Source: Njordibacter sp937773555
GTDB taxonomy: Bacteria; Pseudomonadota; Gammaproteobacteria; Pseudomonadales; Balneatricaceae
Reading direction: 5' to 3'
Length of the DNA stretch: 64,000 bases
Assembly (NCBI RefSeq): GCF_047730085.1
Contig: NZ_CP159830.1
Span: 2,914,001 to 2,978,000, forward strand
This document shows positions 44,144 through 53,753 of the stretch, piece after piece. Each line of letters starts with the position of its first letter. Position 1 is the stretch's first letter. A program made the position numbers and the translations under genes. The notes below the pieces were generated by a model. It did no database searches, had not been told where the DNA came from, and was given only the letters and a program-made list of their open reading frames with translations.

Positions 44144-44914
44144 CTATTTTTTTTCTTGTTGACGAATAAATTCACTAGCTAGTGCTAAATATGCTACTGC
44201 CCCACGAGAGTGTTTGTCGTACATCAATGCTGGCAACCCATGACTTGGTGCTTCAGCCAAGCGCACATTACGAGGAATGACTGTGCGATATACTAAATCG
44301 CCAAAGTGATTAATTAGCTGATGTGAAACGTCATTAGTGAGGCTATTACGTGGATCGTACATCGTACGTAATATACCTTCAATTACCAAATTTGGGTTTA
44401 GGCTATTTTTGATAAGCTTTACAGTATTTAGTAGAGCACTGATGCCTTCTAACGCATAATACTCGCATTGCATTGGCACTAATACACTATTAGCACAAGC
44501 TAACGCATTAACAGTAAGCATACTCAAAGACGGTGGGCAGTCGATAAGTATAAAATCGTAAGGCTGTTGTAATTGGCTTAACGCAATTCGTAAACGAGCC
44601 TCTTTCTGCTGCACTTGAATGAGCTCGACCTCAGCCGCTGTTAAATCACCATTAGCGGGGAGTAAGTCATAACCTGCTGGGGTGTTAGTTTGCAGCACCT
44701 TATTAACGTCCACCTTTTGCGTTAATACATCTAAAACCGAATATCGTAAGCTGTTTTTCTCAACACCACTACCCATGGTTGTATTGCCTTGGGGGTCTAA
44801 ATCGACTACCAATACTCGTCGTTTGACAGCCACCAATGATGCCGCCAAGTTAACGCACGTCGTGGTTTTACCCACACCACCTTTTTGATTAGTTATAGCA
44901 ATGACTCTGCTCAC
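44144..44914 (-). CDS. parA: chromosome partitioning ATPase ParA
   Basis: A 256-residue ParA/Soj ATPase. The deviant Walker A motif KGGVGKTTT is near residues 10-18, Walker B is FILIDCPPSL, and the final block is RNVRLAEAPSHGLP. It drives origin segregation with ParB. The start codon is GTG at 44914 with AGG 6 nt upstream; the product begins SRVIAITNQKGG. Located 7 nt after rsmG. Confidence 0.97.
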   Translation of the reverse strand: MSRVIAITNQKGGVGKTTTCVNLAASLVAVKRRVLVVDLDPQGNTTMGSGVEKNSLRYSVLDVLTQKVDVNKVLQTNTPAGYDLLPANGDLTAAEVELIQVQQKEARLRIALSQLQQPYDFILIDCPPSLSMLTVNALACANSVLVPMQCEYYALEGISALLNTVKLIKNSLNPNLVIEGILRTMYDPRNSLTNDVSHQLINHFGDLVYRTVIPRNVRLAEAPSHGLPALMYDKHSRGAVAYLALASEFIRQQEKK

Positions 44915-44921
44915 AAATGAC

Positions 44922-45602
44922 CTACGCTAATTTTTTAATAGTTAACAAGTGGCGCTCAGCTTTAACACCAGGTACCTCCAAGATTTCACAGTTTATCAGG
45001 CTATAGTTTGCGGGCATAGCATCCAGTTCTTGTTGTGGGTATGTACCCTTCATCGCTACAAAAACACCTTCGGTACTTGCTAAGTGCAGGCAACCTTTCA
45101 GCATATCGGCAATTGACGCAAAGGCTCTAGATAAAACGATATCATAAGTCTTGTCAGGAAAATAATTCTCACAACGCTGATTAAATACTTCGACATTATT
45201 GAGCTGATGAAGATGCTTAAACTGAGTTAGAAAGCGGGTTTTTTTGCCGTTAGTGTCTAGGAGGTGAATGGTTAAATGGGGACAAACTATAGCTAAAATC
45301 ATGCCGGGTAAACCTGCACCTGTTCCTATATCTATAAAACGGTGCCCGTCTATCCTAGAAAGTGGTGCCACAATTGCTAGGCTATCCAAGACATGTAACT
45401 TTACCATATCTAACGGATCTCGAATTGCCGTTAAGTTATACGCTTTGTTCCACCTAACCAACTGATCAATATAACTGACAAGTATATCAAGCTGTTTCTT
45501 AGTCACACCTAGTGATAAAGAATGGCTACCTTTATCTATCAGATTGCGCCATTGAGTGTGGCTTTGGTTCTGATTAAAAAACGTCGTTGGAGCAGTTATC
45601 AC
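44922..45602 (-). CDS. rsmG: 16S rRNA m7G527 methyltransferase RsmG
   Basis: A 226-residue SAM-dependent methyltransferase acting on G527 of 16S rRNA. The SAM-binding motif FIDIGTGAGLPGMILAI is near residues 90-106 and VLSRAFASI follows. The start codon is GTG at 45602 and shares one base with the mnmG stop codon (TAGTG), so it is coupled to mnmG. The N-terminal region of about 25 residues is longer than in E. coli, and no nearer start is available before the conserved domain. Confidence 0.95.
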   Translation of the reverse strand: MITAPTTFFNQNQSHTQWRNLIDKGSHSLSLGVTKKQLDILVSYIDQLVRWNKAYNLTAIRDPLDMVKLHVLDSLAIVAPLSRIDGHRFIDIGTGAGLPGMILAIVCPHLTIHLLDTNGKKTRFLTQFKHLHQLNNVEVFNQRCENYFPDKTYDIVLSRAFASIADMLKGCLHLASTEGVFVAMKGTYPQQELDAMPANYSLINCEILEVPGVKAERHLLTIKKLA

Positions 45603-47494
45603 TATACTGCCAAGTCTATGGTCGACTTCATTTTATGTTTCTTTAGATAAATTAGCAGCAAAGAAAGCGCGGCTGGCGTCACACCTTGAATTCGGCTAGC
45701 CATCCCTAAATTTTCGGGGCGAATATCCTCTAGTTTGGCGGTAGCCTCATTAGATAACCCATGAATGCCACGATAGTTAAAATCTACAGGGATTACCGTA
45801 GACTCACTTCTTTTTAGACGCTCTACATCCTCTTTTTGTCGATCTATATACCCAGCGTACTTAACACCAATTTCTATCTGTTCCCCTATTGTTGAGTCTA
45901 CCTGTGGTAGTTTTGCAACTTTATGGAGCTTTGAGTAACTTAACTCAGGACGTTTTAGTATATCTAATAAATTAGTATCTTTGCTCAAAGGCTTGTCCAA
46001 TAATGTTTCTATTTTTTTGCCCAGGTCATTTTTCAAGGTTATTTTGGTGTCTCTCATTAAGCCTTTACGTTGTTCTATGGCTTCACATTTTTCATTAAAT
46101 GACCGCCAGCGCTCTTCGCCCACTAAACCAAGGCTATGGCCAATCTCTGTTAAGCGTTGATCGGCATTATCTTCGCGCAGCAACAACCTATACTCCGCTC
46201 GGCTAGTAAACATCCTATACGGCTCTTGAGTGCCATTAGTCACTAGGTCATCTACCATTACGCCTAGGTAGGCTTGATCTCGACCTGCTGTCCATGATTC
46301 CTTGCCTAAGGCTTTTAAGCCAGCGTTTGCGCCTGCCAGTAAACCTTGCGCTGCAGCTTCCTCATAACCGGTGGTACCATTAATTTGCCCAGCAAAATAT
46401 AACCCACTAATAAGCTTTGTTTCTAACGTAGCTTTTAGATCTTGTGGATTAAAATAATCATATTCAATTGCGTAGCCTGGCCTGATTATGTGGGCATGTT
46501 CAAACCCTACAATAGACCTTACAAATTTTAATTGCACATCAAACGGTAAACTAGTAGAAATACCATTAGGATAAAGCTCTATGCTACTTAGCCCTTCTGG
46601 CTCAACAAAGATCTGATGACTGTCCTTGTCTGCGAAACGCATTATTTTATCTTCAATCGAAGGACAATAGCGCGGCCCAACGCCTTCGATAACCCCTGCG
46701 TATAATGGAGAACGATCCAAACTATCCCGAATCATATTATGGGTATTAACGTTGGTATGAGTGATGTGGCACGGTACTTGTTGTGGATGATCACTTGCTT
46801 TACCCATCATAGACATGACTGGAATAGGTGTATCTCCTGGTTGCTCTTGCATCACACTAAAATCTACAGTACGTTTATCGATTCTTGGTGGAGTTCCAGT
46901 TTTCAACCGCTCTATGCGAAACGGTCTTTCTCTAAGCCTTTGAGCTAGGGCATTTGCTGGCGGATCACCAGCACGACCACCTTGGCTTTGCTGCATACCA
47001 ATATGGATAATTCCTCCTAGAAAAGTACCTGTAGTCATAACAACCTGTTGAGCGTAAAAACTTACACCCATGTTGGTTTTGGCACCGATTACTTGATCTT
47101 GATCAATAATTAGATCGTCTACAGATTGCTGAAATATATAAAGATTTTTCTGCTGTTCAAGGATTTGTCTAATTGCACTACGATATAAACTTCGGTCAGC
47201 TTGTGCCCTTGTTGCTCTCACAGCTGGGCCCTTGCGGGAGTTTAATACCCGGAATTGGATGCCCGCTAAGTCTGTTGCTCTAGCCATTGCACCATCGAAG
47301 GCATCTATTTCCCGTACCAGATGACTCTTACCTATGCCACCAATTGCTGGATTGCATGACATTTGACCTAAGGTGTCCATGTTATGGGTCAAAAGTAGTG
47401 TGTTAGCCCCCAAGCGAGCGCTAGCTAGGGCTGCTTCGGTTCCAGCATGTCCACCGCCAATTACAATGACATCAAAACGTGAGGGGAAATCCAC
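45602..47494 (-). CDS. mnmG: tRNA uridine-5-carboxymethylaminomethyl modification protein MnmG (GidA)
   Basis: With MnmE it installs the cmnm5 group on U34 of several tRNAs. The 630-residue protein has the FAD-binding motif DVIVIGGGHAGTEAALA (residues 8-24), the CNPAIGGIGK block (about 47-56), the GidA signatures GTGPRYCPS-like GVGPRYCPSIEDK and GQINGTTGYEEAAAQG, and the C-terminal helical domain that binds MnmE. GTG start with AGGA 7 nt upstream. Its partner gene mnmE is 14 kb away here, with oriC and inserted genes in between. Confidence 0.97.
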   Translation of the reverse strand: MDFPSRFDVIVIGGGHAGTEAALASARLGANTLLLTHNMDTLGQMSCNPAIGGIGKSHLVREIDAFDGAMARATDLAGIQFRVLNSRKGPAVRATRAQADRSLYRSAIRQILEQQKNLYIFQQSVDDLIIDQDQVIGAKTNMGVSFYAQQVVMTTGTFLGGIIHIGMQQSQGGRAGDPPANALAQRLRERPFRIERLKTGTPPRIDKRTVDFSVMQEQPGDTPIPVMSMMGKASDHPQQVPCHITHTNVNTHNMIRDSLDRSPLYAGVIEGVGPRYCPSIEDKIMRFADKDSHQIFVEPEGLSSIELYPNGISTSLPFDVQLKFVRSIVGFEHAHIIRPGYAIEYDYFNPQDLKATLETKLISGLYFAGQINGTTGYEEAAAQGLLAGANAGLKALGKESWTAGRDQAYLGVMVDDLVTNGTQEPYRMFTSRAEYRLLLREDNADQRLTEIGHSLGLVGEERWRSFNEKCEAIEQRKGLMRDTKITLKNDLGKKIETLLDKPLSKDTNLLDILKRPELSYSKLHKVAKLPQVDSTIGEQIEIGVKYAGYIDRQKEDVERLKRSESTVIPVDFNYRGIHGLSNEATAKLEDIRPENLGMASRIQGVTPAALSLLLIYLKKHKMKSTIDLAV

Positions 47495-47559
47495 GATCTA
47501 TTCCTTACAAAATTGTTACGAAGTTACAGGTTCTTAGTATAGCGTTTTTAAAGCCTTTA

Positions 47560-48250
47560 ATAAATCGCCAGAATTTTGGCGTTTCTTAAATCCTAGTTAG
47601 TTATTCTATGTAAAGAAGTATATATATATTATATTATTATTGTTATTACTATTAAGCAGCCTATATTTTATGTACAAGTTTAAAAAAGTTAATTAAAACA
47701 GTAATTTAAAGTGATGATAAAGCTGTTAATTTAAGGTTAATATTGGGTTTGTAGGCTGACCATTATGTGTGTGTAACTAACCTAGTTATACACAGGTGGA
47801 TGTTATACACAGATTAGATATTCTTAGGATCGCATGTTATTAACAACCTTTAAGGGTAAAACTCTGGTTGATTTTATTATTTCTAATGGCTATCAGGTGA
47901 ATTGTGCATATAGCTGTGGATAGTGTGGATAACTCTTTTAGCTTCACAGAGCGTTTACACTGTTGAGATCTTTTGCGTTGGATAAGTTGATCGAGATTTC
48001 AGCTATAGTCTGGATAAGGTGTGTGTAACTATTTTTGATATAATTCTGTTAAATTATCTTTTTGGTTACAATAAGCGCTTCATTCTATTTTAATGGCAGC
48101 ATAATCGTAAAAAATATGATTATTTAGTGATAATTTTTAGAGCAGTGAATACACAGATGATCCTCATTTTTAAAGAAAAAGCATTTCTTAAGCTTGGCAA
48201 AAAAATGTTATTCAAAAAACTAGTTTTAGTGTGCTTTCAGGGGTCTGCAT
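47560..48250. other. probable chromosomal replication origin (oriC)
   Basis: This non-coding region upstream of mnmG has three perfect DnaA boxes: TTATACACA at 47786-47794 and 47803-47811 on the plus strand, and TTATCCACA at 47924-47932 on the minus strand. One-mismatch boxes lie at 47768-47776, 47903-47911, 47915-47923, 48009-48017 and 48020-48028. A very AT-rich stretch (about 47600-47720) could be the unwinding element. The mnmG-rsmG-parAB neighbourhood and the leftward orientation of that block fit an E. coli-type oriC. The boundaries are approximate, and a dnaA-linked origin beyond the window cannot be excluded. Confidence 0.72.
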
Positions 48251-48259
48251 GGAGTTGTA

Positions 48260-48701
48260 CAATTAATTGAACATAGACTACTGTCCAGTAATCAACAACA
48301 AAATGAGGGTGGCTCAGCCGCTGTGGTTCTCAAGTGGGGTTGATGGGCAGCCGTAAACGGGGCTAGGAAGCCAGTTAAATTGAGCTTACAAAGATATTAG
48401 GCCTTATTCTAGTTCAGATAAGGCTGGCCCTTAGTAACCCTGTTAGATGTGATTTTGGCTAGGACATAAACTTGATTAATGCTTTGAGCATTATTTATAT
48501 GGACGTATCTTAACAATACAATAGAATAACTAATTAGATTAAATAGCAACGTTATGTCGCCTACACTGGGATAAAATTCAGTTAGGCTGTATTACCTTTA
48601 CTTTTATGGAAACAAGTAAGAGACGGCACTTTTCACGTGCTCGTCTCTTTGTTTAAAGGTGAACGATAGGTCAGTTGTTATGCTTTCGAAATTAAGAGGG
48701 A
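48260..48701. other. non-coding spacer between oriC and the antiporter operon, with hairpins
   Basis: No reading frame of note. A patch at about 48300-48375 is richer in G than its surroundings and could fold (GGCTCAGCC; paired GCCTTAT and ATAAGGC at 48402-48426). TAATGCT-TTG-AGCATTA forms a small hairpin at 48477-48493. The AGAGACG/CGTCTCT stem at 48618-48650 looks like a terminator for the minus-strand antiporter operon or for an RNA from the left. I cannot name an RNA family. Confidence 0.35.
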
Positions 48702-50393
48702 TTAACCTATAAAGCTCATCAGCAAATATATAGCCAACAGAACCGTTACCCATATCACCATACTGCCCGCAGGATGATCACGAGAAAGTAAGCTACTGGC
48801 GCCCACATTTCGTCGAGCGAGGTAACTTAATCCAGAATCGAGCTTGGACAGAAAGGCTTGGCGTAAGGCGCCATCTATTTTCCAAATTATAGTAAACATT
48901 CGGCGTAATAGTAATGCGAAAAAACGGCGATAGGTCCAGTCGAAATCTAAGGTAATAGTGAGCGTTCGTTTCATCAAAGGAAGCATGATAAAAAAAGCAA
49001 AGCCTGAGAATAGCAACAGCTGCAACATTTGCACAACGTGAGTCACAGTATAGGGCACATAAGTAACCTCATAAGGTAACATTGCATATAAATATTCGGG
49101 CCAGACTCCCAGACCGATACAAATACTTGCAAACAGAATCATTGCTAATCTCATACTCCAAGGAGGATCCGAGGGGCGCAAACCTGAATCTTTTTGAAAA
49201 AATACAAACCAGGGAAATTTAATTCCAGCATGAAGGAAGACCCCAGCTGATGCAGCCATTAGCATAAACCAGACTAACGTTAGACTTTCATCTGCAGCCG
49301 CTTGACTGATCATAGACTTACTGATGAACCCTGAGGTCAGTGGAAATGAGGAAATCGACAGTGCACCAATGATACTGCAAATGGCTGTGAGCGGCATACT
49401 CTGAAATAGTCCTCCTAAATCAGTGCACTTGCGCCTGCCAGTCATGTAAAGAACGGATCCAGCCGACATTAGCAACAATCCCTTGTAGATGATGTGTGTG
49501 AACGCGTGCGCGGCAACACCGTTCAACGCCATTTCCGTACCAATGCCCACACCAGTCACCATAAAGCCCACTTGATTGACGATGCTGTAAGCGAGAATTC
49601 TGCGCATGTCATTTTCTAGCAGGGCATATATAATGCCATAAAATATCATGAATACGCCGATAAAAATGAGAACTTCAGACCCGGGGAAACCGCGTAGCAA
49701 AACATATACAGCTGCTTTAGTGGTAAAAGCTGAAAGAAATACTGCGCCACTAAAAGAAGCTTCCGGGTAGGCATCAGATAGCCATGCCGATAAAGGGGGT
49801 GCAGCAGCGTTAATAAGGAAGCCCATGAGAATAAAAATGGTACCGAATGTATTCGGTGCCATTGCGGTAAATGCAGTTGAGCCCGTGTCTACAATATGTG
49901 ACAATATTCCTATCAATAATAGTGTTCCGCCGAAAACGTGGATGAGGAAATATCGCATCGAAATCTGATACGAACGTTTTCCACCAGCCGAAAGAACAAC
50001 TAATGTTGATGCAACAGCCATTATTTCCCAAAAAATAAACAGGCTTATTAGGTCTCCAGCAAAGACGACGCCAATGGCACTGCCAGCATAGACAAATACT
50101 GAAGCTAATTCCAATACTCGCTTTTGCTTAAGGGCAAACAGGCTTCCACCAAATGTCATTATAGAAAAAACAGTGGCGAAGAGACGGCTTAGTGAATCAC
50201 TTTGAATAAAGGCAAGATTGTAATCTAACATAGGGACAGTAGAGAAAGTGCCGTTTGGCAAGCTCCATACCAAGTAAAGTGTTAACAGTGGCAAGCCTAA
50301 TGTAAGTATAGGTCTCAGTCTTTGACCTACAATCGGCAGTATGAACGCACCAATAATTAGCACCAAGCCTGGCGGCAAGTCACTCATTGTCAT
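48702..50393 (-). CDS. mrpD: Mrp/Mnh antiporter ND-like subunit (MrpD-type, third copy)
   Basis: A 563-residue membrane protein of the proton-antiporter (NuoL/M/N-like) family with about 14 helices. The typical core is LISLFIFWEIMAVASTLVV, then SAFTTKAAVYVLLRGFPG and DMRRILAYSIVNQVGFMVTG, with the helix-breaking and lysine residues used for ion transfer. The C terminus has a long extra part after residue 460 (TLTITLDFDWTYRRFFALL...). It overlaps the preceding small gene by 14 nt. Assigning MrpD or MrpA-type identity among three homologues is uncertain. Confidence 0.85.
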   Translation of the reverse strand: MTMSDLPPGLVLIIGAFILPIVGQRLRPILTLGLPLLTLYLVWSLPNGTFSTVPMLDYNLAFIQSDSLSRLFATVFSIMTFGGSLFALKQKRVLELASVFVYAGSAIGVVFAGDLISLFIFWEIMAVASTLVVLSAGGKRSYQISMRYFLIHVFGGTLLLIGILSHIVDTGSTAFTAMAPNTFGTIFILMGFLINAAAPPLSAWLSDAYPEASFSGAVFLSAFTTKAAVYVLLRGFPGSEVLIFIGVFMIFYGIIYALLENDMRRILAYSIVNQVGFMVTGVGIGTEMALNGVAAHAFTHIIYKGLLLMSAGSVLYMTGRRKCTDLGGLFQSMPLTAICSIIGALSISSFPLTSGFISKSMISQAAADESLTLVWFMLMAASAGVFLHAGIKFPWFVFFQKDSGLRPSDPPWSMRLAMILFASICIGLGVWPEYLYAMLPYEVTYVPYTVTHVVQMLQLLLFSGFAFFIMLPLMKRTLTITLDFDWTYRRFFALLLRRMFTIIWKIDGALRQAFLSKLDSGLSYLARRNVGASSLLSRDHPAGSMVIWVTVLLAIYLLMSFIG

Positions 50394-50631
50394 AATAGGT
50401 GTCCTTTCGCTTTAAAAGTAGACCAAGTGCCTTAGCAAAAAGTACCATGCTGATACAGGTCACAAGCGCAAACCAGGAAAAGAAGCCAAACGTACCGTCT
50501 ATTTGGAAGTAAGGGTGAGCGTGAATAAAAAAATCAGCCATGACGAGCAAAAATAACATGGCAATACCGCCTCGCCAAAGTAAGCGTATGGTCTTTTCTC
50601 TAACTAGCCAATGTTTCTCTTGGTCATTCAT
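50380..50631 (-). CDS. small two-helix membrane protein in the antiporter operon
   Basis: An 83-residue protein (from MNDQEKHWLVREK) with two hydrophobic segments near residues 20-37 and 47-69 and a charged tail. The ATG at 50631 is preferred over an upstream in-frame start at 50697 because GAGAG lies about 7 nt ahead. The gene lies between two ND-like subunits in a tight row and overlaps the next start by 14 nt, which suggests a real subunit or assembly factor. It is not one of the standard MrpA-G families I know. Confidence 0.65.
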   Translation of the reverse strand: MNDQEKHWLVREKTIRLLWRGGIAMLFLLVMADFFIHAHPYFQIDGTFGFFSWFALVTCISMVLFAKALGLLLKRKDTYYDNE

Positions 50632-50769
50632 ACTTTCTCTCCAATCTGTGTTTTTAACAGAAGGCAGTACACAATTGTTTTTAACAAACGGCAACAATCA
50701 AATGCAGGCGACAAAACTATTGACGGCGATTTTTTATAGTTCTGAGTGTCTAGACACTGAGTCATTTCA

Positions 50770-52278
50770 TTAGTTTCCATGAGTCGATTGCTGAGGTTCT
50801 AAAATAGCAGAAGCCAATTCGTAAAGAGGGTTGGGGTAGATAAACAAGACCAAACAACCCAAAGCTGCAATGCCTATTGCGATCAATGAAGCAGTAGGGG
50901 CTTCTTTTATTTGAACTTTGGCAGTAGCCACTCCGTGCTCATTTTTAGCTGGACTAATGGAGAAAAAAGCGTGAAAAGGTATTGGCATCAAATAGGCAAT
51001 ATTGAGCAGTGAACTGAGCATTAAGATGACCATAATAATTAATTGGTCAGTTTCTAATGTAGCCATCAACAAGTACCACTTGCTCCATGTTCCACCTGTG
51101 GGAGGCAACCCAATAATGCTAAGACTACCAATAAAGAACGCCACCATAGTAAAAGGCATTTGCCTACCCAGACCTCGCATTTCACTGATGTTACTTTTAT
51201 GTGCGGCAACCAAAATTGCACCAGCACAGAAGAATAAAGTAATTTTTCCAAAAGCATGCATTGCTATATTCATTGAACTTGCGATAACGCCTGATGATGT
51301 TGCCAAGAGCACACCAATAGTAATATAGCCCAGCTGGCTAACTGTTGAGTAAGCAAGCCTTGCTTTTAAATTGTCTTGTCGCATAGCAACGAAAGAGGCA
51401 AGCAATACTGAAGCGCCAGCTAGGTATAGCAAAAACTGTGTAGTTGGTAAAACAATTAATAAATCGAGGCCAAAAATAAACATGCCAACTTTCATTACGG
51501 TGAAAACACCAGCCTTAACTACAGCCACTGCATGCAGTAAAGCACTAACTGGCGTTGGTGCGACCATTGCTGCAGGTAGCCACCGATGGAAGGGCATAAT
51601 GGCCGCCTTACCAATGCCAAAAATAAATAATACTAAAATTATACCTAGCAAAGTAGTGTTTGCATCTACTGGAAATACGCCACCTTGAGTGAAATCTAGC
51701 GTACCAGCGATTACCCAAGTGCCAAGTATTGCAAATAGAAAAAATGCGACCGATGTACTGAGTAGAATGCCAAGGTAGACCCGCCCACCTTTTTTTGCAG
51801 CGTCTGTTCCAGCATGAGTGACAAGGGGGTAGGTAGAGAGCGTGAGTACTTCATAAAAGATAAACAGGGTAAACAAGTTATCTGCAAAGGCAACCCCCAT
51901 GACACTGCCTATGGCAATGGCAAAGCAACAAAAAAACCGTGTTTGATGGTCTTCATTATGGCCACGCATATAACCAATGGAATAGATAATAGTCACAAAC
52001 CAGAGGAAGCTAGCGATTAACGCAAAGATCATCCCTAATGGTTCCACAGAGAAACTCAAACTTAATCCAGGTAAAACCTGCAGCCAATGGACAGCGATAG
52101 TTTCACCAGCATCTAAACCTAGATAAATAGTAACCACTGCATAAAAGACGCATAGGCTGGTAGCAAGGCTAACAGCTTCCCGTAAATTTGGATGGCGCCT
52201 AAAGGCGACGATGAAAAGCGTGGCAAAGATGGGTAAAAGAATACACAGCTGCAGCAAGGTTTCTAATGAGAAAATCAT
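50770..52278 (-). CDS. mrpD: Mrp/Mnh antiporter ND-like subunit (second copy)
   Basis: A 502-residue polytopic protein with the NuoM/N-like core: NLFTLFIFYEVLTLSTYPLV, IGKAAIMPFHRWLPAAMVAPTPVSALLHAVAVVKAG split over two helices (key pieces FGIGKAAIMPFHRWLP and HAVAVVKAGVF), and ARLAYSTVSQLGYITIGV. It starts within the stop region of the upstream gene (ATGA overlap of 4 nt), showing translational coupling. Likely function is proton or sodium transfer in the antiporter complex. Confidence 0.86.
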   Translation of the reverse strand: MIFSLETLLQLCILLPIFATLFIVAFRRHPNLREAVSLATSLCVFYAVVTIYLGLDAGETIAVHWLQVLPGLSLSFSVEPLGMIFALIASFLWFVTIIYSIGYMRGHNEDHQTRFFCCFAIAIGSVMGVAFADNLFTLFIFYEVLTLSTYPLVTHAGTDAAKKGGRVYLGILLSTSVAFFLFAILGTWVIAGTLDFTQGGVFPVDANTTLLGIILVLFIFGIGKAAIMPFHRWLPAAMVAPTPVSALLHAVAVVKAGVFTVMKVGMFIFGLDLLIVLPTTQFLLYLAGASVLLASFVAMRQDNLKARLAYSTVSQLGYITIGVLLATSSGVIASSMNIAMHAFGKITLFFCAGAILVAAHKSNISEMRGLGRQMPFTMVAFFIGSLSIIGLPPTGGTWSKWYLLMATLETDQLIIMVILMLSSLLNIAYLMPIPFHAFFSISPAKNEHGVATAKVQIKEAPTASLIAIGIAALGCLVLFIYPNPLYELASAILEPQQSTHGN

Positions 52279-53753
52279 TGCGCAACTCCGAATAAGCTTT
52301 TGGCTGCGCTGGCAGCAATTTCCACACTGAAGCGTGTATCAATACCAAAGTACACGTTAGCACTCACCAGAAGCCAAACCGGAACAAGAATAGCCATTGG
52401 TGCTTCTTTAACTGGCTGCTGACCCAAAATGGGGGCCTTAAAATAAGCGGTCTCAACAATACGCCATACATAGATAACAGCCAATAAAGAACCCAGTAAA
52501 ACTAGTCCGGCTAACCACCACCAACCTTTTTCGATAGCGGCCACAACTAAATACCACTTACTTACAAAGCCAACCGTTAGCGGCACCCCAATAAGGCTTA
52601 AACCACCCACTACAATGGCAGCCACCGTTAAAGGCATTTGCCGACCTAAACCTTGCAAGTCATTAATTTTGCTACTACCAACACGGTACATGATGGCAAC
52701 TAAGGCCATGAATAGCGCACCTTTCATCAATGCATGATTAAACATGTGCAGCAGCATTGCAGTTAATCCAGCAGGTGTAGAAAGACTGAATCCGACAATC
52801 ATATAACCCACTTGAGCCACACTAGAGTATGCAAATACATGCTTTATATTATCTTGATAAATAGCCACTGTAGACGCAATGAATATGCCTAACAAACCCA
52901 TCACCAAAAACATTGTTTCAATCGGTAGGGTAGTAAACGAAAACGAAATACCGAAGATTGAAAAAGTGAAACGAATCAGTAGGTAAGCAGCCACCTTGGT
53001 GGAGGTAGCGGCAAAAAAAGCAGTTACAATTGAGGGTGCATAAGCATAGGCATTTGGCAGCCAAAAATGCAGGGGAAATAATGCGAGTTTTAAGCACACA
53101 CCTACAATAAAAAATACATAAGCAGTAGTAATGGTGCGGGTTTCTGCCACTTCAGGTAAACGCACTGCAAGGTCGGCCATGTTGAGTGTCCCCGTCATCT
53201 GGTACATGAGGCCTATACCAATAAGGATAAAAGTAGCACCTATGGTTCCCATGATGAGGTACTGAAAGGATGCCCAAAGCGCACGCCGGTCTTTACCAAG
53301 CGCAATTAACGAGTAGGCTGACAGTGAGGATATTTCTAGGAAAACAAAAACATTGAACGCATCACCAGTGGTTACGATACCCAACATCCCAGATAGTGAC
53401 AGTAAGTATAGAATATAAAAAAGAGGCTGTTTATCTTTAGGTATTTCTTTTTCTATGCTGGTTTGCGCTGCCAGTAATACCACAGTACTGATGCCAGATA
53501 TGATTAGGGCAATAAACGCGTTCAGCTTATCAATACGGTATTCAATCCCCCATGGTGGGCTCCATCCGCCTAATTCATAACTAATGGTGCCAGCTGTCAT
53601 CACTTGCTGAAGCAAAAGAATGCTAATGATAAACGCTAACGAACTAGCGAAGAGTGCAAATAACCAAACTAGTTTTGGCCTTCTGAGGATCAAACAGGCC
53701 GGGGCTGCTATTAGCGGCACTATAACTTGCAATATGGGGAGGTGCACTAACAC
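52275..53753 (-). CDS. mrpD: Mrp/Mnh antiporter ND-like subunit (first copy, MrpD)
   Basis: A 492-residue subunit with about 14 helices. Core motifs are AFNVFVFLEISSLSAYSLIALG, CLKLALFPLHFWLPNAYAYAPS (in pieces VCLKLALFPLHFWLP), STKVAAYLLIRFTF and HVFAYSSVAQVGYMIVGF. It follows mrpC directly, with a GTG start that shares a base with its stop codon (TAGTG). In ordinary Mrp operons this is the MrpD position, so this copy is the best candidate for MrpD proper. Confidence 0.88.
   Translation of the reverse strand: MLVHLPILQVIVPLIAAPACLILRRPKLVWLFALFASSLAFIISILLLQQVMTAGTISYELGGWSPPWGIEYRIDKLNAFIALIISGISTVVLLAAQTSIEKEIPKDKQPLFYILYLLSLSGMLGIVTTGDAFNVFVFLEISSLSAYSLIALGKDRRALWASFQYLIMGTIGATFILIGIGLMYQMTGTLNMADLAVRLPEVAETRTITTAYVFFIVGVCLKLALFPLHFWLPNAYAYAPSIVTAFFAATSTKVAAYLLIRFTFSIFGISFSFTTLPIETMFLVMGLLGIFIASTVAIYQDNIKHVFAYSSVAQVGYMIVGFSLSTPAGLTAMLLHMFNHALMKGALFMALVAIMYRVGSSKINDLQGLGRQMPLTVAAIVVGGLSLIGVPLTVGFVSKWYLVVAAIEKGWWWLAGLVLLGSLLAVIYVWRIVETAYFKAPILGQQPVKEAPMAILVPVWLLVSANVYFGIDTRFSVEIAASAAKSLFGVAQ

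Noticed and set aside
47600..47720. Simple TA-rich tract as a mobile-element scar
   Set aside because: No terminal repeats or target duplications; better explained as the AT-rich part of oriC.
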